Below are positions 38,701 through 50,079 of a stretch of 64,000 bases of DNA, piece after piece (positions within the stretch are counted from its first letter, which is position 1; the number at the start of each line of letters is the position of its first letter). The notes beneath the pieces were generated by a model that ran no database searches, was not told the origin of the DNA, and was given only the letters and a program-made list of their open reading frames with translations. This DNA is from Ignelater luminosus (taxonomy: Eukaryota; Arthropoda; Insecta; Coleoptera; Elateridae): assembly GCA_011009095.1 (NCBI GenBank), contig VTPC01007425.1:42160-106159 (forward strand), written 5' to 3'. A program made the position numbers and the translations under genes.

Positions 38701-41700
38701 TTTTGTTGGCTCACATTCATGTAATATGTCTTCCCTGCAACTTAAAAATCGATCTTTGTTATTCATCCTATGATGGTTACTAAATAATTACTTTTCTTGT
38801 CACTTTCATAGTTTACAAACAGAATATCAATTTAGGGTTTCTAGTATTGTTTACTGATGTAGCTGGAAAATAAATAAATAGTAACCAAACACTAGAAGAA
38901 TTAAATAATTAAAATTTTTTACTTTTTTTCTTCTTGATCTGCCTGTTACCAGCTAATTAACGTTTATTATACTTACCTGGTTTAACACCTAGTGTTTGTG
39001 AAATTTCCTATCGTGTTAAACTTGATATCTGGAATGCAATTTTCGAACTTGTGTAAATACTTTGCATTTTATATAAGATTGTCCGAATTACTACTGATGT
39101 ACCAATAGTTCAAGGTATATGTAGTAGTACATACCATTAAAGTATGCAAATTGATGTAAACAATAGAAATTCCAAAAGTAAAAACTGTTGTATTTTAAAG
39201 TAAATATCTTGTGAGTGTGTTAAAGCTGACCTTGAGTAGTTTGGAGCTCGTATACCATTTGTCGACAATTCTGTCTAGGTTATTGCGGCAAACTATTCGC
39301 AAAACTATACATATATCATCTAGTGCTACTGGTTGGAACAAAAGAAAACGAATTTAGTTTAGTTGGTCAATTGAAATAAATTCCTATGCAAATAAGTCTA
39401 TAGTATTCCATAGCAAAGTCTTCTGAGGTTAACCTTTGGGACTATCAATCTCCAGTCTATTGATATTTAAAGGAGATGATTAATCGTTTAACATCATGAG
39501 TTCCTAGAACACCGTGCCCTTATTCCTTTAATAGGGGTCATATTTTAGAATTAAGCAACAGTTAGCTGACGTGGTCTAACATGGAGTGTTGAGGATTCCT
39601 GAAATACATCTGAAATAAAGACATATTTTCAAGAATATTCTCTAGGCTCAGTAACAAGATAGTGCTGAGCAAGTTGGATTGTAACAGAGTATTACAATAT
39701 CGTTTTGGTTTTTTTTAATAAGAAGACTTGAAAGGGTTTTTAGAATATTGGGTGTATCTGTAATGTTTGCTTTATAAATTCCTAATACTTCAAAGGCATA
39801 TCTCTTTTGAGGAATGGGAACTATTTAATCCGATACAGTGACTTATTTTTTATTCTAATCCGTTTCTCGAATAGAGGCTGGCAGATCTGGAGCAAGAGGG
39901 CGGTAGCCTATACTAAATAAGCATATCACAGTTTTGTAAGCTTCGCCATTGGAAAGTAAGCGACTGTCCCAGAGTTCTATAGGAACGTGAAACTTAGAAG
40001 TATCTTTGTTGCTGTCTCTGACAGTATGTGTTTGCCCAACAAATCCTGAACTTGGTAAAGCAGGAATGAATGGTAAAAGTGCTCTTGGGCTATGCAGGAC
40101 AAATCAAACAAACCTGTAGTGAATTTCTAAAACTGTGTTTAAAGGTATTGACTGTTGCGATCATTAATCCAGTAAGATCTAGAATTTGCAGGATTTCCAT
40201 GAATTTCACTTGCAATGACATTTTTGTAATTGGAGAATTTCTAACTTTCAGTAGGTATCTCTTAAGTGCCAAGCATAATATTTACTGCGATTCTACGATT
40301 CTACTCTCTCAACTAAGAAGTCATATTCTGAATATCTCCCTCCTTGAAAATGAAAGAAGAGCCTAGGTAGGTAGGAGTGAACAAGTCAGGTTAGATGATT
40401 AAGAGTCAGTAACAAGAGTCTACAAAACCTAATTATCAAACAATTGAATCTTCACGGATACTACTAATATTATTACTATTATTATAATCTAGAATACTCA
40501 CTTCTTAAGGTTAAATGCGGTTTCGTGTAGTCACTCAGTACATAATACCGACCTCAAAAGCAGTATCAATTAATGTTTGATATTTGTATTCCAAAGCATT
40601 TGATAAGAGTTAAAACAAAAGCAAATTTCTTAACTTTCCAGAGGATAAGTATTTATCTGCTTTGCATTTTTTGGAGTTAAATTTCATATTTCAATAATAC
40701 ATCAAAGGAAAATTTGAGGGAAATGTATGACTAGATCGAGTTGAATTATTACTGATGTGGCAGATGCTACTATCACAAACAGGATGATAAAAGATTGATT
40801 ATTCCCTTATTATTTCTCCTGTTTTTCTTCTTGTTTTTTTCATCCCAAGCATATTCAACATGATTTCATATTCGTCTGCAGACATGCCACATCTGCTACC
40901 AGTTTTAGTTTTATATTGTGTATTATCCTATTTCTTTCAAGGTACCGCAACGCAACTGCAGCAGTACCTATTCTATTGCCTAAATATCACAGTGTATATT
41001 TTGGCCAAAAATTTAATTTTCTCTTTGTTTACAGTTTTCTAACTTCTACTTGTAATATAATAAAATAGAAAATTTTTTCCAAACATTTGCTACTGGAAAC
41101 TATAAAGCCTTGTAGGTAAGTATCTTACAAGGTCTCATTTGCAAGATTCTATCCTACAGCTATTTGACAAAAATATTGCAGTTTGATCATAATCTGCTAT
41201 TAAATTATATGTATGTGTAAGCCAGTATTATTATTGCAAGAGTGGGGATTAAATATTCTAAAGCCTTGATTTTAAACGTAGATATTTTATACTAAATGCA
41301 GTATATATTTCTGTCGTTTCTCCTCATAATCAGTAACCTAGAAGCTTTAGGTAGACCCTGAGTTTACCACCCTTTTCAATATGCATTAGAAATACTACAA
41401 AAAGGCATTTTAACATTTTTAGGGTAGAAACGAAATTATTTTCATAAACTGCATGTACACATTGAAAGAATCAAGCTCTATAAAAACCCTAATATAACAG
41501 GAGTCAAAGACGTCAGTGAGGCACCAAACTAGAAAAAAAAGCAATACATTTCTACAAATTTGTACTGACTGACTGGTGCTGCTACTGATGCAGATGACGC
41601 AGTATAAACAAACCAATACAGCTATCATGTTTCATGGTTTCTTTTCAAAAATTTGAATTGCATTATCTAGCGAAATGTAACCTGCCATACTGCTACGGGT

Positions 41701-42330
41701 GATAGAACGATAAACAATAAACAAAAGACTGTTATAATATAGCATGAGTCCAACACTCAATCGTTTTCGAGAAAAAAAAGTTTAAATTTCTGTATTCCAG
41801 TAACAAGTATAGCATGCTAGTGAAGTTGAATCTTGGATAATTTTTATGGTTTGCCAAAAATGTGTTTCATTAATTATTCGGGATAACGAAATTTTATTTC
41901 AAAAAACCCGATTTTATAATTTTTGAGTATGGTAAAGAAATTTAAAAACACACATGTGGCATCAATGTTGATGTTTTATAAACAGCTTCCTGGATATTTA
42001 AAAACTTTTGTTATTTCCAAGGCAAAAGCCAGATTAACTCCATTTCTATTCCTACTTTAAAAAAAGTGGCAAAAGCCAAGTTGCAGAGAATCTTCTCGTA
42101 CCTTATCTCAACCATTGTTATGTTTAGGACATATTTAAGTTGTAAAACAATTGTTTGTTTATTTTGAACCGTCCTATCTTTTCTAGCAATATGACCGGTT
42201 ACACTCCTAACATCCAGTATTTGTATTTTATTTATTTTAGTTGTTAAAACTAATTATTAATTAAATAATAAGAATTACTACAAGTTAACATAAATAAAAG
42301 AATGGTCAAGAAATGAGTTTTTGTGAAAAG
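35740..42330. other. No gene seen
   Basis: AT-rich, with one GC-richer patch at 35,743-35,870 that begins CAGGGGCGTCACGGGCCAC, a hAT-like or MITE-like end without a convincing partner. The frame at 40,070-40,366 and its surroundings (39,860-40,380) have less biased composition and may be a decayed repeat, unidentified. Confidence 0.5.
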
Positions 42331-42334
42331 TGCC

Positions 42335-42395
42335 TCCCTGAAAAGTGGCCGGGCCGGGCGGGGCGGACCGTCGCTTCCCCATAGCTACACCACTG
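42335..42395 (-). mobile_element. Right end of a truncated hAT-like element
   Basis: The sequence ends in TAGCTACACCACTG, i.e. CAGTGGTGTAGCTA on the opposite strand, with a GC-rich sub-terminal block of GGCCGGGC and GGGGCGG words. Both fit hAT-like repeat ends common in insects. No matching left end or 8-bp target duplication was found, so the copy is truncated or too decayed to delimit. Confidence 0.4.
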
Positions 42396-42399
42396 CTCA

Positions 42400-45300
42400 T
42401 AGCGAAAGGTCATTGTTTTAATCTAAAGAATTTCACAGATACAGTTCCATTGAAACAATTATTGTTGGTGATTATTACAGTTAATTCTATAGTTGTTTAT
42501 TTTAATGCCATTTAGATAGAAGAGCATTAAATCAAATGAATCATTTTAATAGTTATTATATTGCATTTGATTCTTAACAATTACTGTCAAGTATTTTCAA
42601 CAGAATTATCATATGCATACCAGCTGATGTGGTAACTTGAATTAGTACTACTTGAGATACATTATTAAGGAACAGAAAGAATAATAAGCAATAAAATGCT
42701 ATATTGCTAGCATATAATACTAAAACTGTTTTATTATACCGTTCTGTCTTTATTTACGTATAAGAATACCTCAATTATGTTAAAAAAACAGGATCAATAT
42801 GGCAAAGACATATTTCTGACATTACGAAAATAATCCTGGCATTCTTACTTTTGAAACATAAACAATGTATGTCCCAACAAAACATTTAACAAATCTAAAA
42901 TAAGGAAAACGAAAATATCAAAAAAGCAGCTGAAGGAATTACCATACCTAAACCTCTTCCGGTGTTCTATTGTTGTTGGGTATTATATGCCAGCTTCATT
43001 CAGGCAGTTCGAGGTGCGAACTAGGACCTAATCGCAATGGCATTAGAACGGATTAGTCACGGAGCATTGCCTGACCACAATAACTGTTTACCTAAGCTTC
43101 GATATGTCGATATACCGGAATAGGTGACAACTGCAGCCTCTATTAACACAATATCACCTTTTACTTCTTTAAACTGAACTTTTATAGGTAGGGATGTAAC
43201 GATGTCTATCATACGGTGCGAGTGCCGAACTTCATATAATGGGACGTTAGTTTATAAAGCAATGTAATCTATACACTTCGCATGAGAATTGGTTGATTTC
43301 GTACAAAAGGATTTGTTGAATGCGGTGGAAAGTTATTTTTAATGCTTTTTGGTCACACTAGTGTTATACGCTCTATATCTACCTGCTTTTCTAGGGCTTA
43401 TTTTGAATGTAAATATATCGTACGCGTTTTAAACATCTTTAACAGTCACTCTGCAAATAATATATTTTTATTGGGAGATGTACATATTCAGTTCTACATT
43501 AAAAGTTATACGTACTAGGTACCTCGATTTAAATGAGAAACAATTGCCACGGTTAACGTTGGGGAAGGGTTTCAATTAGGTATTTTTGTATCAAATCGTT
43601 AAAAAAATAATATTCCTTCAGCATCAAAAAAACTATTACTTTGCGTTTTATTAATCTCATTTTTTACTTTTGTCTGCGGTATTATAATAGAATGTTCTTA
43701 ATTTTTTAAAAATACATCAATCTATTGATTTCAAACCATGACGTATCAGCAAAACTTGCGTAGTCAGGAAAAGTACAATTATGAAAATATTAATAAACAA
43801 AACTGAAACTCTTGTTTAGTTTCCTTGAAATGTTTTAGGGGGCATTATTGCCCAAAATTCATTCATTTTCTTGTAAAGGTTACATTTTTTTACATCTTCT
43901 TAGAGTTACTCATTGATCCCTACACAGAATACTTATGCAAGGTGTCTCAAATATCTGCAATAGTTATTTGTAGAAATATAAAATGCTACCGGTAAAAAAT
44001 ACACGATGACCCGTATTTTCTATTAAAAGTATTCTAGACTATATAGAATTGTTCGGTAAGAGAGTAATACATAAAGTCAAAATATTTCTAAATGGAACAC
44101 TTTACGTATTTTTTATTTTCTTATTGTTCGTGAAATTAATGCCGATTACAGACTACTGTAATATGCATTTTGTGGGGTCTAAATGAAATAGTTTTGGCGT
44201 TATTCAATTTTTTTCTTGTAAAACGTAGTCGTAGTGAAATTTAGAGTCCCCCTGGTATAATTAATAAATATTTGGTTTTGAAAACGTTGCAGTGGACAAT
44301 TTCAAACTTTAAATTAAAATTGTAACTATATCGTCTTTTTAGTACAGGGTGGTCGAGAAATCAAAACATAATTTTATTCAATTTTTTCCAATAGAACTTC
44401 CTGTATATCTTGATATCTTGTTTTTCGATATTCACTGATGATTACAACAATATTGCATGGCATGGCATGGCTTCGTCGACATTTAATATTATTTGTTGTA
44501 AAATGCTATCGAACTTCTCAGTTAGCTATGGTATAATTAAGAAACTTTGTTATTTCACAACAATAGGGAGTTTTTTGTACTATACATATATGTACGTTAA
44601 ATATCGGTAAAGTTATCACTTATTACACAGCAACCAGACCAGTCATCTGATTGGTTGTCTCTTGTTACGACGGAAATAACTTTATACTGTATTGTAAAAC
44701 ACGGTTTGCAAAAACTTCCTTTGATAAGAAAAAATCTCCCTTTTCTTTAGAAATTACCACTGATATTTTAGCCAGACTATTTTTTATAGGATAATCGAGA
44801 ATTGCTTATTTTAATTTTTTTGATTTTTTAAATGGAACAGCTAAAACACTACACTTTTGTGTTTTTCTTATTTTCTAGTAATTGACGATCACAGTGCACA
44901 GCCTCTGCAATGTGTCGACGAAACAGCTTTGGCGTTGTTGAATTGTTGTTGTTGTCAAACGCGAGCAAGCTTTTCAACTGGATTTAGTATATTTAAGGAA
45001 CTATCTGATTTTTTAACTTTTTAGGAAGATGACATTAAGTTTTTGGTGATTGATTATAGCCATCCCAATATAAAATCTTATCTATTGCAGTTCAATCAAA
45101 TTGTATTTGCTGTAGAGTTGCTATCACAGACGCAAAGCAGAACTGGAAAAAGGGCTGTCATACCTTTTCTGTTTGTTTTGATGTGAAGAAACTAATTTAG
45201 AAGAAGAATAGTATGAAAAAAGTTAACTTAGCATGGATCATCATTTAACTCGACCGCAAAACAAAATTGACTCAAGGAAAGAATTTTTCGTAAAACAAAA

Positions 45301-46060
45301 AAGAATTTATTTCATATCTTCGTAGTATTTATTTTCTCAAGAACTACCTGGAATTCTCAATTGATAAGTATAGTAGTTAAGCACTGTTTGATTTAGTCAT
45401 ATTCCTGTGATTTGCTTATCTGTTGTCACTTCAATGCGTTGGTTCGTTAAATCGAATGGTTGACCACAAGCCAATTCTTCCGTGTTCGAGTTTTCACAAG
45501 ATCATCTAACTCTGAAAAAGAAAGTCAAATACGACGATATCACAAGCATTTATTAACATGATAGTAATATCTCGGAAAATGGAAATTTTTCCGCTTTATT
45601 TCTAAACGACAAAATTGCGGGAAATTGTGAATTTTCTTTGACTGCAGTAGTAGTATACTTATCTTAGTATTTTATGGCTTTAGAAATACGTTGTCTACTT
45701 TAATGAGGAACATTTTTGTAGACTCTGAATACATGTGGACCAAGATATTTGCCGTCTTATATATTTCCACATGAAATGTGCTTAAAATATTTTCGGATCA
45801 GATCCCTGTGTCGCTTTCAGTACACACTAAACAATCAAAAACAAATCGATGTCTTGTGCCTTGTGCTGTAACTTAAGATTTCTATAAGACCAGAACATAA
45901 ACTCTGTTTTCTTGATCCTGAACCGAGCTACTGATTTGATGATTGTATTGAAAGATTTTGCCAAAGCACGTAAAGTTCATTTCTGTCGATTGCTAAAAAT
46001 TACATTTTTTCTTTTTCCCTTTGAATGGGAAGAGAGAGAGGGAATAGTCAACACACTTTT
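42400..46060. other. No gene seen; one GC-richer island
   Basis: Mostly AT-rich. A patch at about 42,950-43,150 is GC-richer and has several CTAATC and GGATTAG words (otd/bicoid-class homeodomain sites), so it is a weak enhancer candidate. A pentamer repeat GCATG x3 lies at about 44,456-44,470. No gene was found. Confidence 0.45.
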
Positions 46061-46065
46061 AATTA

Positions 46066-47328
46066 AAGAGTGTACAGGATAAAATCTGGTCGGCTATGCG
46101 CGCGTATAAACAAAACAAAACAGGCATTGTTGACGTAATTTCTTGTTAACATTATTTGTGAATATGCAAGTGACTCTGTGGTGTAATATAACTACAAAAT
46201 TTATACTTTAAAATAAAATGCAATCGAAAGAACTAGAAGTTCGAAAACAGATTTTGAACATTTACACTCAGAATTCGGGGTATTCGCAAAATGACATCGC
46301 AAAACAATTAGGTTCTGCAAAATCCACCGTCCAAAACATTTTAGTCAACTTTAGAAAGACATTGACAATAGAAAGGAAAAAGAAATGTGGAGGAAGAAGC
46401 GGTCCCGTTGATAAAAATTAAGCGGAGAAGGCGGAAACCTTGTTGAACAAGAATCCTTCCCTTTCGTTGGCAAATGTTGCTAAAAAACTGCACGTTTCTA
46501 AATCTTATGTTCAAAAATGTAAGCAAAGGACTGGTCGGAGATCCTACAAGGTACGAACGGTAAGAGAACATTGCCCTATCATGCTGTCGAAGACTGTACG
46601 ACCAATACTTAACCAAAATTCAATGTTTGATAATGGACGACGAAACGTACTTAAAAACTGATTTCTGACAATTACCCGGAAACGATTACTGTGTTGCAAA
46701 ATCCTGAGAAGCTGACAGTGATAAATTTAAAAAGAAGAAATTGTCAAAACTGCTTAAGGAATACATGATTTGGCAGGTCATATGCACATGTGGTTTTAAA
46801 AGTGCACTTTACTTAGCAACGAGAAGTATCAACCAGGAATGTTTACAAAAACGTTTACTGCCGCTCATTCGTCGTCATAAGGGTTCTGTAGTTTTCTGGT
46901 CAGACCTAGCAACCTGTTACTATGGTAAACTGGCAAGAAAATGGTACTTTGACAACAAGGTAACTGTGGTAACCAAGGAACACAATCCGTCTAAATGCCC
47001 GAAACTTCGAGCAATAGAAAAATATTGGGCAATGGTGAAGCGGAATTTAAAAAACACAAAATTAGAAGCAACAGACATAAAGAAATTCACAGCCAGCTAC
47101 AAAAAAGCAAGCGCAGCAGTGTCAGGTGCAGTTGTTCCAAGCATGATGGGAGGCGTTAAATCTAGAGTGCGACAGGTTATCCATACATATGAAATTAAGT
47201 AATTTTTTTTGTAAAACTGTTAGATTAAGGTTTATAATTACATAGAAACATGGAAAATACATTGGTTGATTTAAAGTTAAATAAATATAGAATAAAATCA
47301 TCCACCAGATTTTATCGTGTACACCCTT
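46066..47328 (+). mobile_element. Full-length but broken DD37E Tc1/mariner element, 1,263 bp
   Basis: Both ends carry inverted repeats of about 27 bp with a few mismatches. The left end starts AAGAGTGTACAGGATAAAAT and the right, reversed, AAGGGTGTACACGATAAAAT. TA lies immediately outside each end (46,064-46,065 and 47,329-47,330). Between them is one transposase gene with three stop codons and one frameshift, so the structure is complete but dead. Confidence 0.85.
46218..47202 (+). pseudogene. DD37E Tc1-like transposase, inactivated
   Basis: The N-terminal part (ATG at 46,218) reads MQSKELEVRKQILNIY, then SGYSQNDIAKQLGSAKSTVQ, a clear helix-turn-helix. TAA at 46,419 interrupts it, but the same frame continues with a second helix-turn-helix (LSLANVAKKLHVSKSYVQK). 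Near 46,590 the reading frame shifts by one. The new frame gives CLIMDDETYLKTDF with the first catalytic Asp, TGA stops at 46,666 and 46,705, then YMIWQVICTCGFKSALY. VVFWSDLATCYYG holds the second Asp and KLRAIEKYWAMVK the catalytic Glu. There are 37 residues between the second Asp and that Glu, hence DD37E, a group known from mosquitoes and other insects. A sister copy lies at 21.1-21.9 kb on the opposite strand. Confidence 0.85.
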
Positions 47329-47338
47329 TATCTTTGTA

Positions 47339-48085
47339 TTGAATAGACCAGCTTGGAGTTGGGCACGCATTTCGATCTTTTCGTTATTCATCACACTTTT
47401 GTTATTTATAAAGTTCAAGGATAGCGAGAAATTAACAAAACCAATACCTGTTGCCAAAGGAATTCGTCAGGGCGATTTGTTAAGCCAACTCCTGTTTAAT
47501 ATAATTATGAAAGAAGTTATTGACAAACTAGATATAAAATGGGACCTGACCAAATACAAGTAGTATGCTATGCCGACGACGCAGTCTTATTCAGTAATAA
47601 CGAAGATAATCTGCAACGGCTGCTTCATAAATACAATTTTTTCAAGAAGTCAAAGAACAAGTAGCAAGAGCAAAAAGAATAGCAGGGTGTTTGAATCAGA
47701 CACTTTTGGAACAATATCCATTTAAGAAAAGAAACAAAAGTAAGAATTAATAAACAATTATAAGACCTACACTAACGTATACAGTAGAAACCCAAGCAGA
47801 CACAACAAAAACCAAACAAGTACTGGAAACGGCGGAAATGAAAATTTTAAGAAAAATAACAAGAAATACATTACGCGACAGAATACACAGCGAGGAAATT
47901 AGAAGACAGTGTAACGTAAGACCGATAGGAGACTGGATAAGAACGAGACTAAAAGAATGGAACGCACATATATCTAGAATGAAAAACAATAGAATAATCC
48001 GAATAGCAAGAGATGGAACACCAAAGGGAAAAAGAGAAGTCGGGAGACCGCAGAGAAGATGGAGAGAAAGTCTATGAGACTGCTA
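47339..48085 (+). pseudogene. 5'-truncated non-LTR (LINE) reverse transcriptase remnant
   Basis: Starts in the middle of a reverse transcriptase domain: LTKPIPVAKGIRQGDLLSQL and LFNIIMKEVIDKLD (the fingers/palm motif with GIRQGD). After a frameshift follows VVCYADDAVLFSNNEDNLQ, the YADD catalytic motif at 47,569-47,583. A deletion then removes the thumb. The frame resumes as VARAKRIAGCLNQT and TIIRPTLTYTVETQADTTK. It then reads ETAEMKILRKITRNTLRDRI, WNAHISRMKNN and KREVGRPQRRWRESL, the conserved C-terminus of insect endonuclease-reverse transcriptase polyproteins. Several frameshifts and stops make it dead. It begins only 10 bases after the DD37E element, with no LINE sequence visible on the far side, so the transposon sits at or near its 5' truncation point. 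Its clade was not resolved. Confidence 0.85.
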
Positions 48086-48089
48086 GAAG

Positions 48090-49640
48090 AAAAAAAGACT
48101 CATCAGTGGAGGATACCAAACAAGGACGAAATGATCGTCTGGAGGTATGTTAGTCAATACTCCCATGAATTTTTATTTGTGGGAAGACATTATCTGCATC
48201 TCTGGGATGTGTTTATCCTTTATTTTCGATCATATAGTTCCACTATAAGTTGGAACAACTTTGTTTCCTGTTTGGAAATATCTTTGATTAAACCAATGGA
48301 AGTTGAATAATGTTTAGATTCTCTTATTGAAATAAACTGTAAGTGCTAGGATAATCTAGTAAGTGGTCGAAAGTCACAACTCATTAAAATATGTATTCTA
48401 CGAAAGTCTAAAGTAGGTTCTTGAACGGAAAAGATAATAACGTCTTTTTTTAACTTTTTGGAAACGTCCTGCATGAATAAAGAGAAAGTTATTGATAGTT
48501 ATAGCTGCAATACAATCATTTCTGAGATTTAATTTGATTTATATTTTTAAAAACTTCTAATATCGTTCATTTTTTGAATACTTTTTGAGCAGATTAATCT
48601 ATTGTTCCAGTCAGTAAGTATAGTCAAATAGAATTTTGTACTTATTTAATACAAATTTAGCCAATAAACACATTTGCCTTTAGCTTCAATTTCCTTCTTC
48701 GATAAAGCTAATAAATAGTATAAAAAGCTTGTGGTTGGACTAATAAAAGCTTAATTCAGTGGGAAAGTCTTTTTAGACAATATTCTATTAAAACTGTTTT
48801 CTAATTGAAAATATCTCTTAAAAAACCTATAATAGTTCCAACTTAAATCGACTTGAGTTCAACGAAGTAAAATAATTAACGTAATCGGATTATTTCATTA
48901 TTTTATATAATAACATCGTCAACAACCAGCGATCCATAAAATAACAATTTGTTCTCTACCACCAATAAAACGAAAACCTACGAGCAAACAATGGCCACAA
49001 AATATATCTACCTACAACACGATTCAGATTCAAGCAGGCGTTTTGTGTTGATTCAAGTTTGTATAGAACGTGGCTCTCATTTTTCAAACCAAGCGAAAAT
49101 CGAATGTCGGGTGGCTACCCTTTAATATTAGACACATAAATACAGTGAATTTTGTATTATGTACACACACAACAAAAGAGTTGTAGGTGGAAGGTGGAGG
49201 GTGGTAGCTACTATATTGAATTCATTTTAAAACACCCGAAACATTGGCCTTTTTTTATTACTAGAACGTGTTGTTGAATAAACACAATGCAGGGGTAGTT
49301 TCGTAAGTAGCGTATTAGGACTAAACAATGATATTTAATATTCCAAAGGAATTTAATTTTCTACAACAACAAATTAAATTGAGCAGTCGAGCACACAGTA
49401 TTTCTAAAAATCCATGTTTTTAATCAAGGTTTGTTTTTGTAATTAATAATTGTAGAGTAAATTACAAACTCAACATTATAAATCAAAAAAACAGTTAGTC
49501 AACACACTGAAAGCGTACTTCAACAAATGTTCACGCCTCTAAAAGTGTAAGAAACGGTATCTAACTGCTTTCATTTGAAAACAATAGACAGAGAGATGAA
49601 ACGAAGATAATTAACCTTCGGGTTGAGTGGGCCAGGGGTC
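48090..49640. other. No gene seen
   Basis: AT-rich DNA following the LINE remnant. The frame at 48,059-48,310 continues past the LINE C-terminus without a recognisable motif. Confidence 0.55.
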
Positions 49641-49649
49641 ACTCGGGTG

Positions 49650-49711
49650 TATAAGAACAGGAGGCATCATCGGCAGCTCACATCTTGTAATTAGTTCGCA
49701 GTGTGTGGTTG
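49650..49711 (+). promoter_or_regulatory. Candidate core promoter (TATA, Inr-like, DPE)
   Basis: A TATAAG box at 49,650-49,655 lies in a GC-richer patch. Thirty bases downstream is a weak initiator-like TCACAT (A at 49,680). Counting that A as +1, GGTTG at +28 to +32 fits the insect downstream promoter element RGWYV. The three elements have correct mutual spacing, but the Inr is poor and each motif is short. No transcript is known. Confidence 0.3.
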
Positions 49712-49997
49712 CAACGCTGATTGACATTCCTCTTTTCTTGCTTTATTGATCTTAATTTTTTTCAAGCGTAAACTAATGGAGTTGCCATTATCTAACGCTT
49801 CGCCTTTCCTTTAAAATAATTATACTTTTAATTACAAATATCGTAGGTAGGCGTATATTGTAATTCGTTAATTCCCATCGATGTAAATTTTGTTTTTGTT
49901 CCTGGCTAGGTCCATATTTCAGTGTTGCAAACCGTTAAGAATTTCACGGTTACATAAAAACTTTAATGGCAAAATTGCGCTTCTTCCTGAGTTATGT

Positions 49998-50072
49998 ATG
50001 TTACTAAAATTTTTTGCCATTATCTTATTAGTACTAATATCTCCTGTGCAACAAGACGTATTGGGCAAGTGA
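49998..50072 (+). CDS. Possible signal-peptide exon of a small secreted protein
   Basis: ATG at 49,998 opens a 24-residue frame, MLLKFFAIILLVLISPVQQD then VLGK. This is a typical signal peptide: Lys near the start, then an Ile/Leu/Val-rich hydrophobic core and a plausible cleavage region at SPVQQ. It lies about 320 bases after the candidate promoter at 49,650 and follows a strong acceptor-like tract ending CCTGGCTAG at 49,909. The frame meets TGA right after GGCAAG. The same bases, GGGCAAGTGA, fit the rare GC-AG donor consensus, so the coding region could continue in a distant exon. It could also be chance, since hydrophobic runs are common in AT-rich DNA. Confidence 0.2.
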   Translation: MLLKFFAIILLVLISPVQQDVLGK

Positions 50073-50079
50073 CAGCGAT

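Noticed and set aside
40070..40366. 98-codon plus-strand open frame
   Set aside because: No recognisable domain, and an overlapping frame exists on the other strand. At most a decayed repeat.
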